A stretch of DNA of 46,101 nt from Amycolatopsis rifamycinica (GTDB taxonomy: Bacteria > Actinomycetota > Actinomycetes > Mycobacteriales > Pseudonocardiaceae): assembly GCF_000695625.1 (NCBI RefSeq), contig NZ_JMQI01000031.1:1-46101 (forward strand). The letters are read 5' to 3'. Below the pieces are notes generated by a model. It had not been told where the DNA came from. It made no database searches and was given only the letters and a program-made list of their open reading frames with translations. Position 1 is the first letter of the stretch. Each line of letters begins with the position of its first letter. Of this stretch, positions 8,073-16,193 are shown in pieces. The position numbers and the translations under genes are program-made.

Positions 8073-8098
8073 TTCCCGTCAACAAGGTGGTTGGACAC

Positions 8099-9406
8099 GT
8101 GAGAACGATCCGGAACGGCCTGGTCCTGGCACTGGGCATCACGATGACGGCGCTCGGCGCCTCGGCCTGCAGCGGAGGCGGTGGTAACCAGCAGACACCG
8201 GCCGCGGCGGCGCCGAACGAGCACGTCGACCTGACGCTGGCGACCTTCACCGAATTCGGCTACGAGGCCCTCATCCCGGAGTACGAGCGGCTGCACCCCA
8301 ACATCAAGATCACCCACCGCAAGACCGGTCAGGGCGGGCCCTACCACGAGGACCTCGTCACCAAGCTGGCCGCCGGTTCGGGCCTCGCCGACGTCACGGC
8401 CCTCGAAGAGGGTCACCTGTCCGACTTCCTCGACAAGGGTTCCAAGTTCAACGACCTGAGCAAGATCGGCCCGGCGGACGCCTCCCCCGACCGCTGGCTG
8501 AACTGGAAGTACGAAGCCGCCAAGACCAAGGACGGCAAGCTCATCGGCTACGGGACCGACATCGGCCCGCTCGCCATGTGCTACCGCAAGGACATGTTCA
8601 AGGCCGCCGGGCTCCCGGACGACCCCGAAGCGGTCAAGCCGCTGTTCGCCACCTGGGACAGCTACTTCGCCGCGGGCGCGGACTTCGTGAAGAAGTCGGG
8701 CGGCAAGGCCTGGTTCGACTCGGCCGCGCAGAACTTCAACGCCATGGTCAACCAGCTGCCCGAGGGCTACATCGGCAGCGACGACAAGCTGGCCGTCGAG
8801 AACAACCAGGGCATCAAGGACGCCTGGACCAAGGTCACCGACGCGGTCGCCAAGGGCGAGTCGGCCAAGCTCACCGCGTTCAGCAACGAGTGGAACTCCG
8901 GCTTCAAGCAGGGCGCGTTCGCCACGAAGGTGTGCCCGGCCTGGATGCTCGGCGTGATCAAGGAGCACGCCGGCCCGGAGAACGCCGGCAAGTGGGCGGT
9001 CACCGCGGCCTTCCCCGGCGGCGGCGGCAACTGGGGCGGGTCGTACCTGACCGTCCCGACGCAGTCGAAGCACCCGAAGGAGGCCGCCGAGCTCGCGGCC
9101 TGGCTGACCGCGCCGGAGCAGCAGATCAAGGCGTTCCAGGCCAAGGGCACCTTCCCGAGCCAGGTCAAGGCGCTGTCGGACCCCGCGCTGCTGAGCAAGA
9201 CCGACGACTACTTCGGTGGCACCAAGGTCGGCGAGCTGTTCGCGGAGCAGGCCAAGAAGGTGCAGAAGCCGCAGTACAAGGGCCCCGGTGACGGCCAGAT
9301 CCAGGAGAACGCGTCCAGCCCGGCCCTGCAGGCGGTCGAGCAGGGCAAGTCCGCGGCGGACGGCTGGAACCAGATGGTCGACGCCGCGAAGAAGATCACG
9401 CGCTGA
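8099..9406 (+). CDS. cebE: Cellobiose-binding lipoprotein of an ABC importer
   Basis: Extracellular solute-binding protein family 1, 435 aa, anchored to the membrane as a lipoprotein. The signal sequence ends in the lipobox LGASAC with lipidated Cys24, followed by a Gly/Asn/Gln-rich tether. GTG 8099 is chosen: it gives a normal lipoprotein signal and has AAGGTGG about 9 nt upstream. A GTG at 8060 in the same frame falls inside the second operator and is rejected. It should bind cellobiose or cello-oligosaccharides released by the neighbouring cellulases and pass them to CebF and CebG. Substrate is inferred from CebR boxes and the GH1 gene downstream. Confidence 0.9.
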   Translation: MRTIRNGLVLALGITMTALGASACSGGGGNQQTPAAAAPNEHVDLTLATFTEFGYEALIPEYERLHPNIKITHRKTGQGGPYHEDLVTKLAAGSGLADVTALEEGHLSDFLDKGSKFNDLSKIGPADASPDRWLNWKYEAAKTKDGKLIGYGTDIGPLAMCYRKDMFKAAGLPDDPEAVKPLFATWDSYFAAGADFVKKSGGKAWFDSAAQNFNAMVNQLPEGYIGSDDKLAVENNQGIKDAWTKVTDAVAKGESAKLTAFSNEWNSGFKQGAFATKVCPAWMLGVIKEHAGPENAGKWAVTAAFPGGGGNWGGSYLTVPTQSKHPKEAAELAAWLTAPEQQIKAFQAKGTFPSQVKALSDPALLSKTDDYFGGTKVGELFAEQAKKVQKPQYKGPGDGQIQENASSPALQAVEQGKSAADGWNQMVDAAKKITR

Positions 9407-9410
9407 ACCG

Positions 9411-10397
9411 ATGACCGTCCTCGACAAGGTCGCGCCAGAAGGGAGTAAGGCCGGGGAGCGTGTGTCTCCCCGGCCCACCTTCCGTCACCGGTTGAGCCGG
9501 TGGGACGTCAAGGTCTCGCCGTACCTCTACATCGCGCCGTTCTTCATCCTCTTCGGGATCGTCGGGCTGTTCCCGCTCCTCTACACCGCGTACGTCTCGC
9601 TGTTCAAGTGGGAGGCCGGCACCGACCAGCCCGACTTCATCGGCGTCGACAACTACAAGGAGCTCTTCGCCGACGCGCAGTTCTGGAACGCGCTGACCAA
9701 CACGATCAGCATCTTCCTGCTGTCCAGCGTGCCGCAGCTCATCATCGCGGTCCTGCTGGCGGCGCTGCTCGGCGCCCGGTTGCGGGGCGCGACGGGCTGG
9801 CGGGTCGGCATCCTGCTGCCGTACGCGGCCAGCCTCGTCGCCATCGGCATCATCTTCGCCAACCTGTTCGGCCCGAAGTACGGGCTGGTCAACGGCGTGC
9901 TGCAGACCATCGGGCTGGACCCGGTCGACTGGCAGGCCAGCCGGTTCGGCAGCCACTTCGCGATCGCGATCATGGTGAACTGGCGCTGGACCGGCTACAA
10001 CGCCCTGATCGTGCTGGCGGCCATGCAGGCCATCCCCAAGGAGCTGCACGAGGCGGCCGTGATCGACGGGGCGGGCACGTGGCGCCGCTTCTTCAACGTC
10101 ACGCTGCCGCTGCTCAAGCCGACGCTGGTGTTCGTCACCATCACCTCGACGATCGGCGGCCTGCAGATCTTCACCGAGCCGAAGCTGTTCGACGCCATGC
10201 CCGGGTCGAACAACGGCGGCTCGACCAACCAGTTCCAGACCGTGACGCTCTACCTCTACCAAACGGCGTTCCAGAACGCCGATCTCGGCTACGCCTCGGC
10301 GATCGCCTGGGTGCTGTTCGTGATCATCGTGCTCATCGCGCTGGTGAACTTCTTCCTCACCGGCCGGATCGCCCGCACCCCGGCGGTGAAGAAATGA
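9411..10397 (+). CDS. cebF: ABC sugar importer permease, CebF type
   Basis: Inner-membrane permease of 328 aa with about six hydrophobic segments, preceded by a roughly 35-residue cytoplasmic N-terminus. The binding-protein-dependent EAA loop is visible as ELHEAAVIDGAGTWRRF followed by LPLLKP, which contacts the ATPase. Starts 4 bp after cebE and overlaps cebG by ATGA, so expression is coupled. Partner ATPase (MsiK in Streptomyces) is not encoded here. Confidence 0.92.
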   Translation: MTVLDKVAPEGSKAGERVSPRPTFRHRLSRWDVKVSPYLYIAPFFILFGIVGLFPLLYTAYVSLFKWEAGTDQPDFIGVDNYKELFADAQFWNALTNTISIFLLSSVPQLIIAVLLAALLGARLRGATGWRVGILLPYAASLVAIGIIFANLFGPKYGLVNGVLQTIGLDPVDWQASRFGSHFAIAIMVNWRWTGYNALIVLAAMQAIPKELHEAAVIDGAGTWRRFFNVTLPLLKPTLVFVTITSTIGGLQIFTEPKLFDAMPGSNNGGSTNQFQTVTLYLYQTAFQNADLGYASAIAWVLFVIIVLIALVNFFLTGRIARTPAVKK

Positions 10398-11266
10398 CGA
10401 CGCTCCAGAGAGATCTCCCCAAACCGGGAATCCGGCAGAAGGTCGCCACGCTCGGCAAGCCCCGCAAGGCGACCTACATCGTGCTGGCGATCTTCGTGCT
10501 CGGATCGCTGTTCCCGTTCTACTGGTCGTTCCTGGTGGCCAGCCGCGACAACGGGATGCTCACCGAGCGCATCCCGCCGTTCGTGCCCGGCGGCAACTTC
10601 TTCGCCAACGCCGCCCGGGTGTTCGACACCGTGCCGTTCTGGAAGGCGCTGGCCAACAGCGTCATCGTGTCCGGCACGGTGACGCTGACGACGGTGCTGT
10701 TCTCCTCGCTGGCCGGGTTCGCCTTCGCGAAACTGCGGTTCCGCGGGCGTGACAAGCTGTTCGTGTTCATCGTCGTCACGCTCGCGGTGCCCACCCAGCT
10801 GGGCATCATCCCGCTGTTCATCGCGATGTCCGAACTGGGCTGGGCGGGCAGCCTGACGGCGGTGATCGTGCCCAACGTGGTCACCGCGTTCGGCGTGTTC
10901 TGGATGCGGCAGTACACAGTGGACGCTCTGCCGTACGAGCTCATCGAGGCCGCGCGCGTCGACGGCTGCAGCATGATCCGGGTCTTCTGGAACGTCTGCC
11001 TGCCCGCCGTGCGCCCGGCCGCGGCGATCCTCGCCATGTTCACGTTCATGATGTCGTGGAACGACTTCCTGTGGCCGCTCGTCGTGCTGGACGCCGGCAA
11101 CCCCACCGTCCAGGTGGCCCTGGAAAAGCTGCAGAGCGGTTACTACGTCGACTATTCGCTCGTCCTGGCCGGCACGACCCTGGCCACCATCCCCATCCTC
11201 ATCGTCTTCGTCCTCCTCGGCCGCCAGATCGTGGCCGGGATCATGCAAGGTGCCGTGAAAGGGTGA
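10394..11266 (+). CDS. cebG: ABC sugar importer permease, CebG type
   Basis: Second permease half, 290 aa, about six membrane segments, with the EAA loop ELIEAARVDGCSMIRVF followed by LPAVRP. The ATG at 10394 overlaps the cebF stop (ATGA). It forms a heterodimeric channel with CebF. The beta-glucosidase gene starts 2 bp downstream. Confidence 0.92.
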   Translation: MTTLQRDLPKPGIRQKVATLGKPRKATYIVLAIFVLGSLFPFYWSFLVASRDNGMLTERIPPFVPGGNFFANAARVFDTVPFWKALANSVIVSGTVTLTTVLFSSLAGFAFAKLRFRGRDKLFVFIVVTLAVPTQLGIIPLFIAMSELGWAGSLTAVIVPNVVTAFGVFWMRQYTVDALPYELIEAARVDGCSMIRVFWNVCLPAVRPAAAILAMFTFMMSWNDFLWPLVVLDAGNPTVQVALEKLQSGYYVDYSLVLAGTTLATIPILIVFVLLGRQIVAGIMQGAVKG

Positions 11267-11268
11267 AC

Positions 11269-12675
11269 ATGTCCGTACATCCCGACAGCGTTCGGGCGGA
11301 GACCGCGTTGATGTTCCCGCCTGGCTTCGTCTGGGGCGCCGCCACCGCGGCGTTCCAGGTGGAAGGAGCCACGACGGCCGACGGGCGCACCGACTCGGTC
11401 TGGGACGTCTTCGCCCGCCGCCCGGGTGCGGTCCGGGGCGGAGACAACGGCGAGCCGGCGGCCGACCACTACCGGCGGTACTCCGAAGACGTCGGCCTGA
11501 TGCGCCGGCTGAACCTCGGTGCGTACCGCTTCTCCCTGGCCTGGCCGCGGGTGCGGCCGGACGGCGGCGAGGCGAACACCGCCGGCCTGGCCTTCTACGA
11601 CCGGCTGGTCGACTGCCTGCTCGAGTCCGGGATCCAGCCGTGGGCGACGCTGTACCACTGGGACCTGCCGCAGGCGCTGGAGGAGAAGGGCGGCTGGACC
11701 AACCGGGACACCGCCTACCGGTTCGCCGAGTACGCCGAGACCGTGCTGGAGCGCCTGGGCGACCGCGTGGCCAGCTGGTCGACGCTCAACGAGCCGTGGT
11801 GCGCGGCGATGCTCGGCTACGCGGGCGGCATCCACGCGCCCGGCCGCACCGACCACCCGGCGGCCGTCGCGGCCACGCACCACCTGCTGCTGGGCCACGG
11901 GCTGGCGATGGACATCATCCGGCGGCACGCCCCGGGCACCTCGGCCGGCATCACGCTCAACCTGTACCCGGTCGCCCCGCACGACCCGGCGAACGCCGCC
12001 GACGTCGACGCGGCCCGGCGGATCGACGGCCTGCAGAACCGGCTGTTCCTCGACCCGGTACTGCGCGGCGGCTACCCGGACGACCTGGTCGCCGACCTCG
12101 AGCCGTTCGGGCTGGGCTCGGTGGTGCGGGACGACGACCCCGCGGTCATCGCCGCGCACGTCGACTGGCTCGGCGTGAACTACTACCGCGACTACCGCGT
12201 CGCGGGCCGTCCGGTGCCGGGCAGCGAGCCCGCGGGCCCCGAGTGGGTCGGCGCCGGCGACGTGCACTTCGTGCCGGACCCGGCGGCGCCCCGCACCGAC
12301 TCGGGCTGGGAGGTCCAGCCGGCCGGGCTCACCGAGTCCCTGCTGCAGGTTCACCGCGGCTACCGGCCGGTGCCGCTGTACATCACCGAGAACGGCGCGG
12401 CCTACCCCGACGTCGTCGGCGACGGCGGTGACATCGTCGACACCGACCGCGTCGCGTTCCTCGACTCCCACCTGCGGGCGGCGCACGACGCCATCCAGGC
12501 GGGCGTCGACCTGCGCGGCTACTTCTACTGGTCGCTGCTGGACAACTTCGAGTGGGCCGAGGGGTACGCGAAGCGGTTCGGCCTGGTCCACGTGGACTAC
12601 GCGACGCAGCGGCGGACGCCGAAGCAGAGCGCCCACTGGTACTCCCGGGTGATCGGCCTCAACGGCCTCGGCTGA
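11269..12675 (+). CDS. bglC: GH1 beta-glucosidase, cytoplasmic
   Basis: Family 1 beta-glucosidase of 468 aa, without signal peptide, that should hydrolyse imported cellobiose to glucose. Acid/base Glu175 lies in TLNEPWC and nucleophile Glu374 in YITENGA. Other GH1 marks are the N-terminal FVWGAATAAFQVEGA and the C-terminal YFYWSLLDNFEWAEGY. The ATG at 11269 follows AAAGGG; an in-frame GTG at 11263 overlaps the cebG stop and is possible. It completes the cebEFG-bgl operon. The symbol follows the Streptomyces operon and is by analogy. Confidence 0.93.
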   Translation: MSVHPDSVRAETALMFPPGFVWGAATAAFQVEGATTADGRTDSVWDVFARRPGAVRGGDNGEPAADHYRRYSEDVGLMRRLNLGAYRFSLAWPRVRPDGGEANTAGLAFYDRLVDCLLESGIQPWATLYHWDLPQALEEKGGWTNRDTAYRFAEYAETVLERLGDRVASWSTLNEPWCAAMLGYAGGIHAPGRTDHPAAVAATHHLLLGHGLAMDIIRRHAPGTSAGITLNLYPVAPHDPANAADVDAARRIDGLQNRLFLDPVLRGGYPDDLVADLEPFGLGSVVRDDDPAVIAAHVDWLGVNYYRDYRVAGRPVPGSEPAGPEWVGAGDVHFVPDPAAPRTDSGWEVQPAGLTESLLQVHRGYRPVPLYITENGAAYPDVVGDGGDIVDTDRVAFLDSHLRAAHDAIQAGVDLRGYFYWSLLDNFEWAEGYAKRFGLVHVDYATQRRTPKQSAHWYSRVIGLNGLG

Positions 12676-12765
12676 GGGGGAGGGTTCGTGGCGGGCACCG
12701 GCGCGGGTGCCCGCCACGAGCTTCGGGGCGTGCTTTCCGCCGGGCGCGTTGCCAGACTGGCCGGT

Positions 12766-14532
12766 ATGGGACTGCGCAGCGAAGCTTGGTTCAACAACCC
12801 CGCCGACCCGGGGATGACCGCGCTCTACCTCGAGCGGTACATGAACTGGGGCTTGACCCGGGAGGAACTGCAGTCCGGCAAGCCGATCATCGGGATCGCG
12901 CAGACCGGCTCCGACCTGTCCCCCTGCAACCGCCACCACCTGCAGCTGGCCGACCGGACCCGGGAGGGCATCCGCGAGGCCGGCGGGATCGCGATCGAGT
13001 TCCCGGTCCACCCGATCCAGGAGACCGGCAAGCGCCCGACCGCGGCGCTGGACCGGAACCTCGCCTACCTCGGCCTGGTCGAGACGCTCTACGGCTACCC
13101 GATCGACGGCGTCGTGCTCACCACCGGCTGCGACAAGACCACCCCGGCGTGCCTGATGGCCGCCGCGACCGTCGACCTGCCCGCCATCGTGCTGTCCGGC
13201 GGGCCCATGCTCAACGGCTGGTACAACGGCGAGCGCACCGGGTCGGGCACGATCATCTGGAAGGCGCGGGAACTGCTCGCCGCCGGCGAGATCGACGACG
13301 CCGGGTTCATGGAGCTCGTCGCCTCGTCCGCGCCGTCACCGGGGCACTGCAACACGATGGGCACGGCGTCCACGATGAACGCGCTCGCCGAAGCGCTCGG
13401 GATGAGTCTCCCCGGCTGCGCGGCCATCCCGGCCCCGCACCGCGACCGGGCCCGGATGGCCTACCGGACCGGGCTGCGGATCGTCGAGATGGTCCGCGAA
13501 GACCTCAAGCCGTCGGACATCCTGACGCGGGCCGCCTTCGAGAACGCCATCGTGGTGAGCTCCGCGATCGGCGGCTCGACCAACGCCCCCATCCACCTCG
13601 GCGCGATCGCCCGGCACATCGGGGTCGACCTGCCGCTGGCCGACTGGCAGCGGCTCGGTCACGCCGTCCCGCTGCTGGTCGACCTGCAGCCGGCGGGCAA
13701 GTACCTCGGCGAGGAGTTCCACCGCGCGGGCGGCGTCCCGGCCGTGGTGCACGAGCTGATGCGGCACGGGCTGATCCACGAGGACGCGCCCACGGTCAAC
13801 GGCCGCACGCTCGGGGACAACTGTCGCGACGCCGAGGCCGGCGACCGGGACGTCATCCGGACCTTCGAGACCGCGCTCATGCCCGACGCCGGGTTCCTGG
13901 TGCTCAAGGGCAACCTCTTCGACGCGGCCATCATGAAGTCCAGCGTGATCTCGCCGGAGTTCCGGCGGCGGTACCTCGCCGGCGGCGTCTACGAGGGCAC
14001 CGCCGTGGTGTTCGACGGCCCGGAGGACTACCACGCGCGCATCGACGACCCGGACCTCGGCGTCGACGAGCACTCGCTGCTGGTCATGCGCGGCACCGGC
14101 CCGCTCGGCTACCCGGGGTCGGCGGAGGTGGTGAACATGCGACCGCCCGCGGAGCTGATCAAGCGGGGCGTGCACGAGCTGCCCTGCCTCGGCGACGGCC
14201 GCCAGTCGGGCACGTCGGGCTCGCCGTCGATCCTCAACGCCTCGCCCGAAGCCGCCGCGGGCGGCGGCCTGGCGGTGCTGCGGACCGGGGACCGGGTCCG
14301 GATCGACCTCGGCGCCGGGACCGCGGACGTGCTCGTCGACGACGAGGAGCTCGCGCGGCGTCACCGGGAGCTGGCCGAGGCGGGCGGCTACCCGGTACCG
14401 GAGTCGCAGACGCCGTGGCAGGAGATCCAGCGGTCGATGACCGACCAGCTCTGCGACGGCATGGTGCTGCGGCCCGCCGTGGCGTACCAGCGCATCGCGG
14501 CGACGAAGGGCATCCCCCGCGACAACCACTGA
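12766..14532 (+). CDS. IlvD/Edd dehydratase, pentonate (D-xylonate) dehydratase type
   Basis: Iron-sulfur sugar-acid dehydratase of 588 aa. Cluster and metal site motifs are present: GSDLSPCN (Cys54), TTGCDKTTPA (Cys121, Asp122, Lys123) and GHCNTMGTAST (Cys194). From memory the whole sequence resembles Caulobacter XylD closely, including MTALYLERYMN near the start and a terminal H-N-H-like tail. The reaction would be D-xylonate to 2-keto-3-deoxy-xylonate. L-arabinonate is another possible substrate; dihydroxy-acid dehydratase (IlvD) is unlikely. The ATG at 12766 fits the family N-terminus, but an in-frame GTG at 12688 has the better ribosome site (GGGGGAGGG), so a 26-residue extension cannot be excluded. 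It follows the GH1 gene by 90 bp on the same strand. Confidence 0.88.
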   Translation: MGLRSEAWFNNPADPGMTALYLERYMNWGLTREELQSGKPIIGIAQTGSDLSPCNRHHLQLADRTREGIREAGGIAIEFPVHPIQETGKRPTAALDRNLAYLGLVETLYGYPIDGVVLTTGCDKTTPACLMAAATVDLPAIVLSGGPMLNGWYNGERTGSGTIIWKARELLAAGEIDDAGFMELVASSAPSPGHCNTMGTASTMNALAEALGMSLPGCAAIPAPHRDRARMAYRTGLRIVEMVREDLKPSDILTRAAFENAIVVSSAIGGSTNAPIHLGAIARHIGVDLPLADWQRLGHAVPLLVDLQPAGKYLGEEFHRAGGVPAVVHELMRHGLIHEDAPTVNGRTLGDNCRDAEAGDRDVIRTFETALMPDAGFLVLKGNLFDAAIMKSSVISPEFRRRYLAGGVYEGTAVVFDGPEDYHARIDDPDLGVDEHSLLVMRGTGPLGYPGSAEVVNMRPPAELIKRGVHELPCLGDGRQSGTSGSPSILNASPEAAAGGGLAVLRTGDRVRIDLGAGTADVLVDDEELARRHRELAEAGGYPVPESQTPWQEIQRSMTDQLCDGMVLRPAVAYQRIAATKGIPRDNH

Positions 14533-14539
14533 GTTTGCC

Positions 14540-14565
14540 GCTTCGGCGGCCGGGAAAACGGGTAT
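14540..14565 (+). promoter_or_regulatory. SigF-like promoter of the DUF3040 gene
   Basis: GCTT-N16-GGGTAT, one mismatch in the -35 to GTTT, with an ideal -10. It ends 31 nt before the start codon. Confidence 0.55.
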
Positions 14566-14596
14566 TCCCAGCGATAGTCGAGGCGAGGAGGCCCCC

Positions 14597-14902
14597 ATGC
14601 TCCCGGATCGAGAACGCCACGCCCTGCGCGAAATCGAGGCGGAGCTGCGCGCGAGTGATCCCGCGTTCGCCGCCGCCTTCAGCGGCCGCGAGCTGCGCTC
14701 ACCCAGGCGGTGGAGCCTGCTGCTGGTGCTCTGCGACATCACGGCGGTGACGATGCTGCTCGTGGGGCTGTTCGCCCGCGACGCCGCCCTCGTGCTGTGG
14801 GGCACGGTGAGCGCGGGCGCGCTGGTGGCGTGGCACATCGCCCGCGCCGAGTCGATCCGCGAGTCCACTGAGGACGGAACCGCCGCGGCCGGTTCCCGCT
14901 GA
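14597..14902 (+). CDS. DUF3040 small membrane protein
   Basis: 101 aa. The N-terminus (LPDRERHALREIEAELRASDPAF) is typical of DUF3040 proteins, which are common in actinobacteria and of unknown function. Two hydrophobic segments (about 42-60 and 64-84) make a membrane hairpin with both ends probably cytoplasmic. The ATG follows GGCGAGGAGG. It stands alone, behind a SigF-like promoter and before a strong hairpin, at the left edge of the stress island. Confidence 0.8.
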   Translation: MLPDRERHALREIEAELRASDPAFAAAFSGRELRSPRRWSLLLVLCDITAVTMLLVGLFARDAALVLWGTVSAGALVAWHIARAESIRESTEDGTAAAGSR

Positions 14903-14946
14903 CCCGCCACGCCTTCCGGCTCGCGACGCACCCGGCCCACCCAACA

Positions 14947-14986
14947 CTACGGCCGCCCCCGGAACTCACGCCGGGGGCGGCCGTAG
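14947..14986. terminator. Bidirectional terminator hairpin
   Basis: Perfect 16-bp stem (14947-14962 with 14971-14986) and 8-nt loop between the convergent DUF3040 and hrp1 genes. Confidence 0.85.
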
Positions 14987-15002
14987 CGGGTCGAGGCGTC
15001 AC

Positions 15003-15419
15003 TCAGTCGTAGGACAGGGCCTCGACCAGCTCGCCGGCGCTCGGGTTCGACAGCGCCCGTGCCACGTCGGCCTGGGCGACGATGCCGACCAGGTCGTGCC
15101 CGTCGATCACCGGCAGCCGGCGGACGCGGTGCTCGGACATCGTGCGCAGGATCTCCTGGGCGTCGTCGTCCGCCCCGATCGTCACGACCTCGCCCTGGGC
15201 GAGTTCGCCGACGTGGACCGCGCGCGGGTCCTTGCCCTCGGCCAGCACCTTGACCACGATGTCGCGGTCGGTGATCATGCCCTTGAGCCGGTTGTCCTCG
15301 CCGCAGATCGGCAGGGCGCCGACGCCCTTCTGCGCCATCGTGACCGCGGCGTCGTGCACGGTGTCGGACTCCCGGGCGCAGGTCGCGTCCGACGTCATGA
15401 TGTCGCGTGCGGTGGTCAT
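15003..15419 (-). CDS. hrp1: Tandem CBS-domain protein, Hrp1-like
   Basis: 138 aa, consisting almost wholly of two CBS domains (about 8-58 and 72-126). It begins MTTARDIM and carries GALPICGEDNRLKGMITDRDIV, a close match in recall to Mycobacterium hypoxic response protein 1. CBS pairs usually bind adenine nucleotides; the ligand here is unknown. The ATG at 15419 has AGAAAGGAG upstream. On its promoter side GGGTAG (15453-15458) is present, but no good GTTT lies at 15-17 nt, so SigF control is less certain than for its neighbours. Confidence 0.87.
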   Translation of the reverse strand: MTTARDIMTSDATCARESDTVHDAAVTMAQKGVGALPICGEDNRLKGMITDRDIVVKVLAEGKDPRAVHVGELAQGEVVTIGADDDAQEILRTMSEHRVRRLPVIDGHDLVGIVAQADVARALSNPSAGELVEALSYD

Positions 15420-15469
15420 CGTGAACTCCTTTCTCTGGGCTGTGCTTTCCGGCTACCCGGACCGCCGGC

Positions 15470-15495
15470 GTTTACCCGTGCCCCGGGCGGGGAAT
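15470..15495 (+). promoter_or_regulatory. SigF-like promoter of udgX
   Basis: GTTT-N16-GGGAAT. The predicted start lies only a few nt before the ATG at 15506, so the transcript may be leaderless or nearly so. Confidence 0.55.
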
Positions 15496-15505
15496 TTCCG
15501 GGCAC

Positions 15506-16138
15506 ATGCCGGATTCCCGCGGTGCCGAGCCGCCGGACACCACCGACCTCGACCGGTTGCGGTCGGCGGCGTCCGGCTGCCGGGGATGCCCGCTTTACCA
15601 GGACGCCACCCAGACCGTCTTCGGCGAAGGCTCGGCCGGGGCGAAGGTTCTCGTCGTCGGCGAACAGCCGGGCGACAAGGAGGACCTCGCTGGCGAGCCG
15701 TTCGTCGGTCCCGCCGGGAAGCTGCTGGACCGCGCCTTCGAAGAGGCCGGCTTCGACCGGCGGTCGCTGTACGTCACCAACGCGGTCAAGCACTTCAAGT
15801 TCAAGCGCGACGAACGCGGGAAGCGCCGGATCCACCAGAAGCCGGGCCGCACCGAGGTGGTCGCGTGCCGCCCGTGGCTGCTGGCGGAGCTGCGCGCGGT
15901 ACGCCCGGAACTGGTGCTGTTGCTGGGGGCGACGGCCGCGCAGTCGTTGCTGGGCCCGAAGTTCCGGCTGACCGCGCACCGGGGCGAGCCGCTCGAAGCG
16001 CCGGAGGAGCTGGCCGGGCTCGTGCCGACGGCCGTGGCCACGGTCCACCCGTCGGCCGTGCTGCGGGCGCCGGACCGGGACGAGGCCTACGCGGGCTTCG
16101 TCGCCGACCTGCGGGCCGCGGCCAAGCTGCTCGGCTGA
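15506..16138 (+). CDS. udgX: UdgX-type uracil-DNA glycosylase
   Basis: 210 aa, superfamily of iron-sulfur uracil-DNA glycosylases. GEQPGDKED (52-60), the segment FVGPAG and HPS (181-183) mark the family. The insertion GKRRIHQKP with His110 is the hallmark R-loop of UdgX, in which this His forms a covalent bond with the abasic sugar after uracil removal (established for the Mycobacterium smegmatis enzyme). Cys25, Cys28 and Cys121 are candidate cluster ligands; a fourth is not obvious. The ATG lies very near the predicted transcription start and has a weak ribosome site. It sits beside the NHEJ operon. Confidence 0.9.
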   Translation: MPDSRGAEPPDTTDLDRLRSAASGCRGCPLYQDATQTVFGEGSAGAKVLVVGEQPGDKEDLAGEPFVGPAGKLLDRAFEEAGFDRRSLYVTNAVKHFKFKRDERGKRRIHQKPGRTEVVACRPWLLAELRAVRPELVLLLGATAAQSLLGPKFRLTAHRGEPLEAPEELAGLVPTAVATVHPSAVLRAPDRDEAYAGFVADLRAAAKLLG

Positions 16139-16180
16139 CCGGCCGACCCGCCGGTCGCGGCCAAGCTGCTCGGCTGACCG
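16117..16180. repeat. Duplicated 3' end of udgX with hairpin between copies
   Basis: A 25-bp exact direct repeat covers the last codons and stop of udgX (16117-16141) and recurs at 16156-16180. Between them lies a 7-bp hairpin (16137-16143 with 16150-16156, 6-nt loop). It fills the gap to the convergent LigD polymerase gene. Confidence 0.85.
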
Positions 16181-16193
16181 AAGCCCGCGTCCG

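Noticed and set aside
8060..8098. In-frame GTG at 8060 as start of cebE
   Set aside because: It overlaps the second CebR-like palindrome and would put 13 extra residues before an already complete lipoprotein signal; GTG 8099 has a ribosome site.
15453..15477. SigF-type promoter for hrp1
   Set aside because: The -10 GGGTAG is good, but the base positions for GTTT read GGGT; kept only as a weak possibility in the gene entry.
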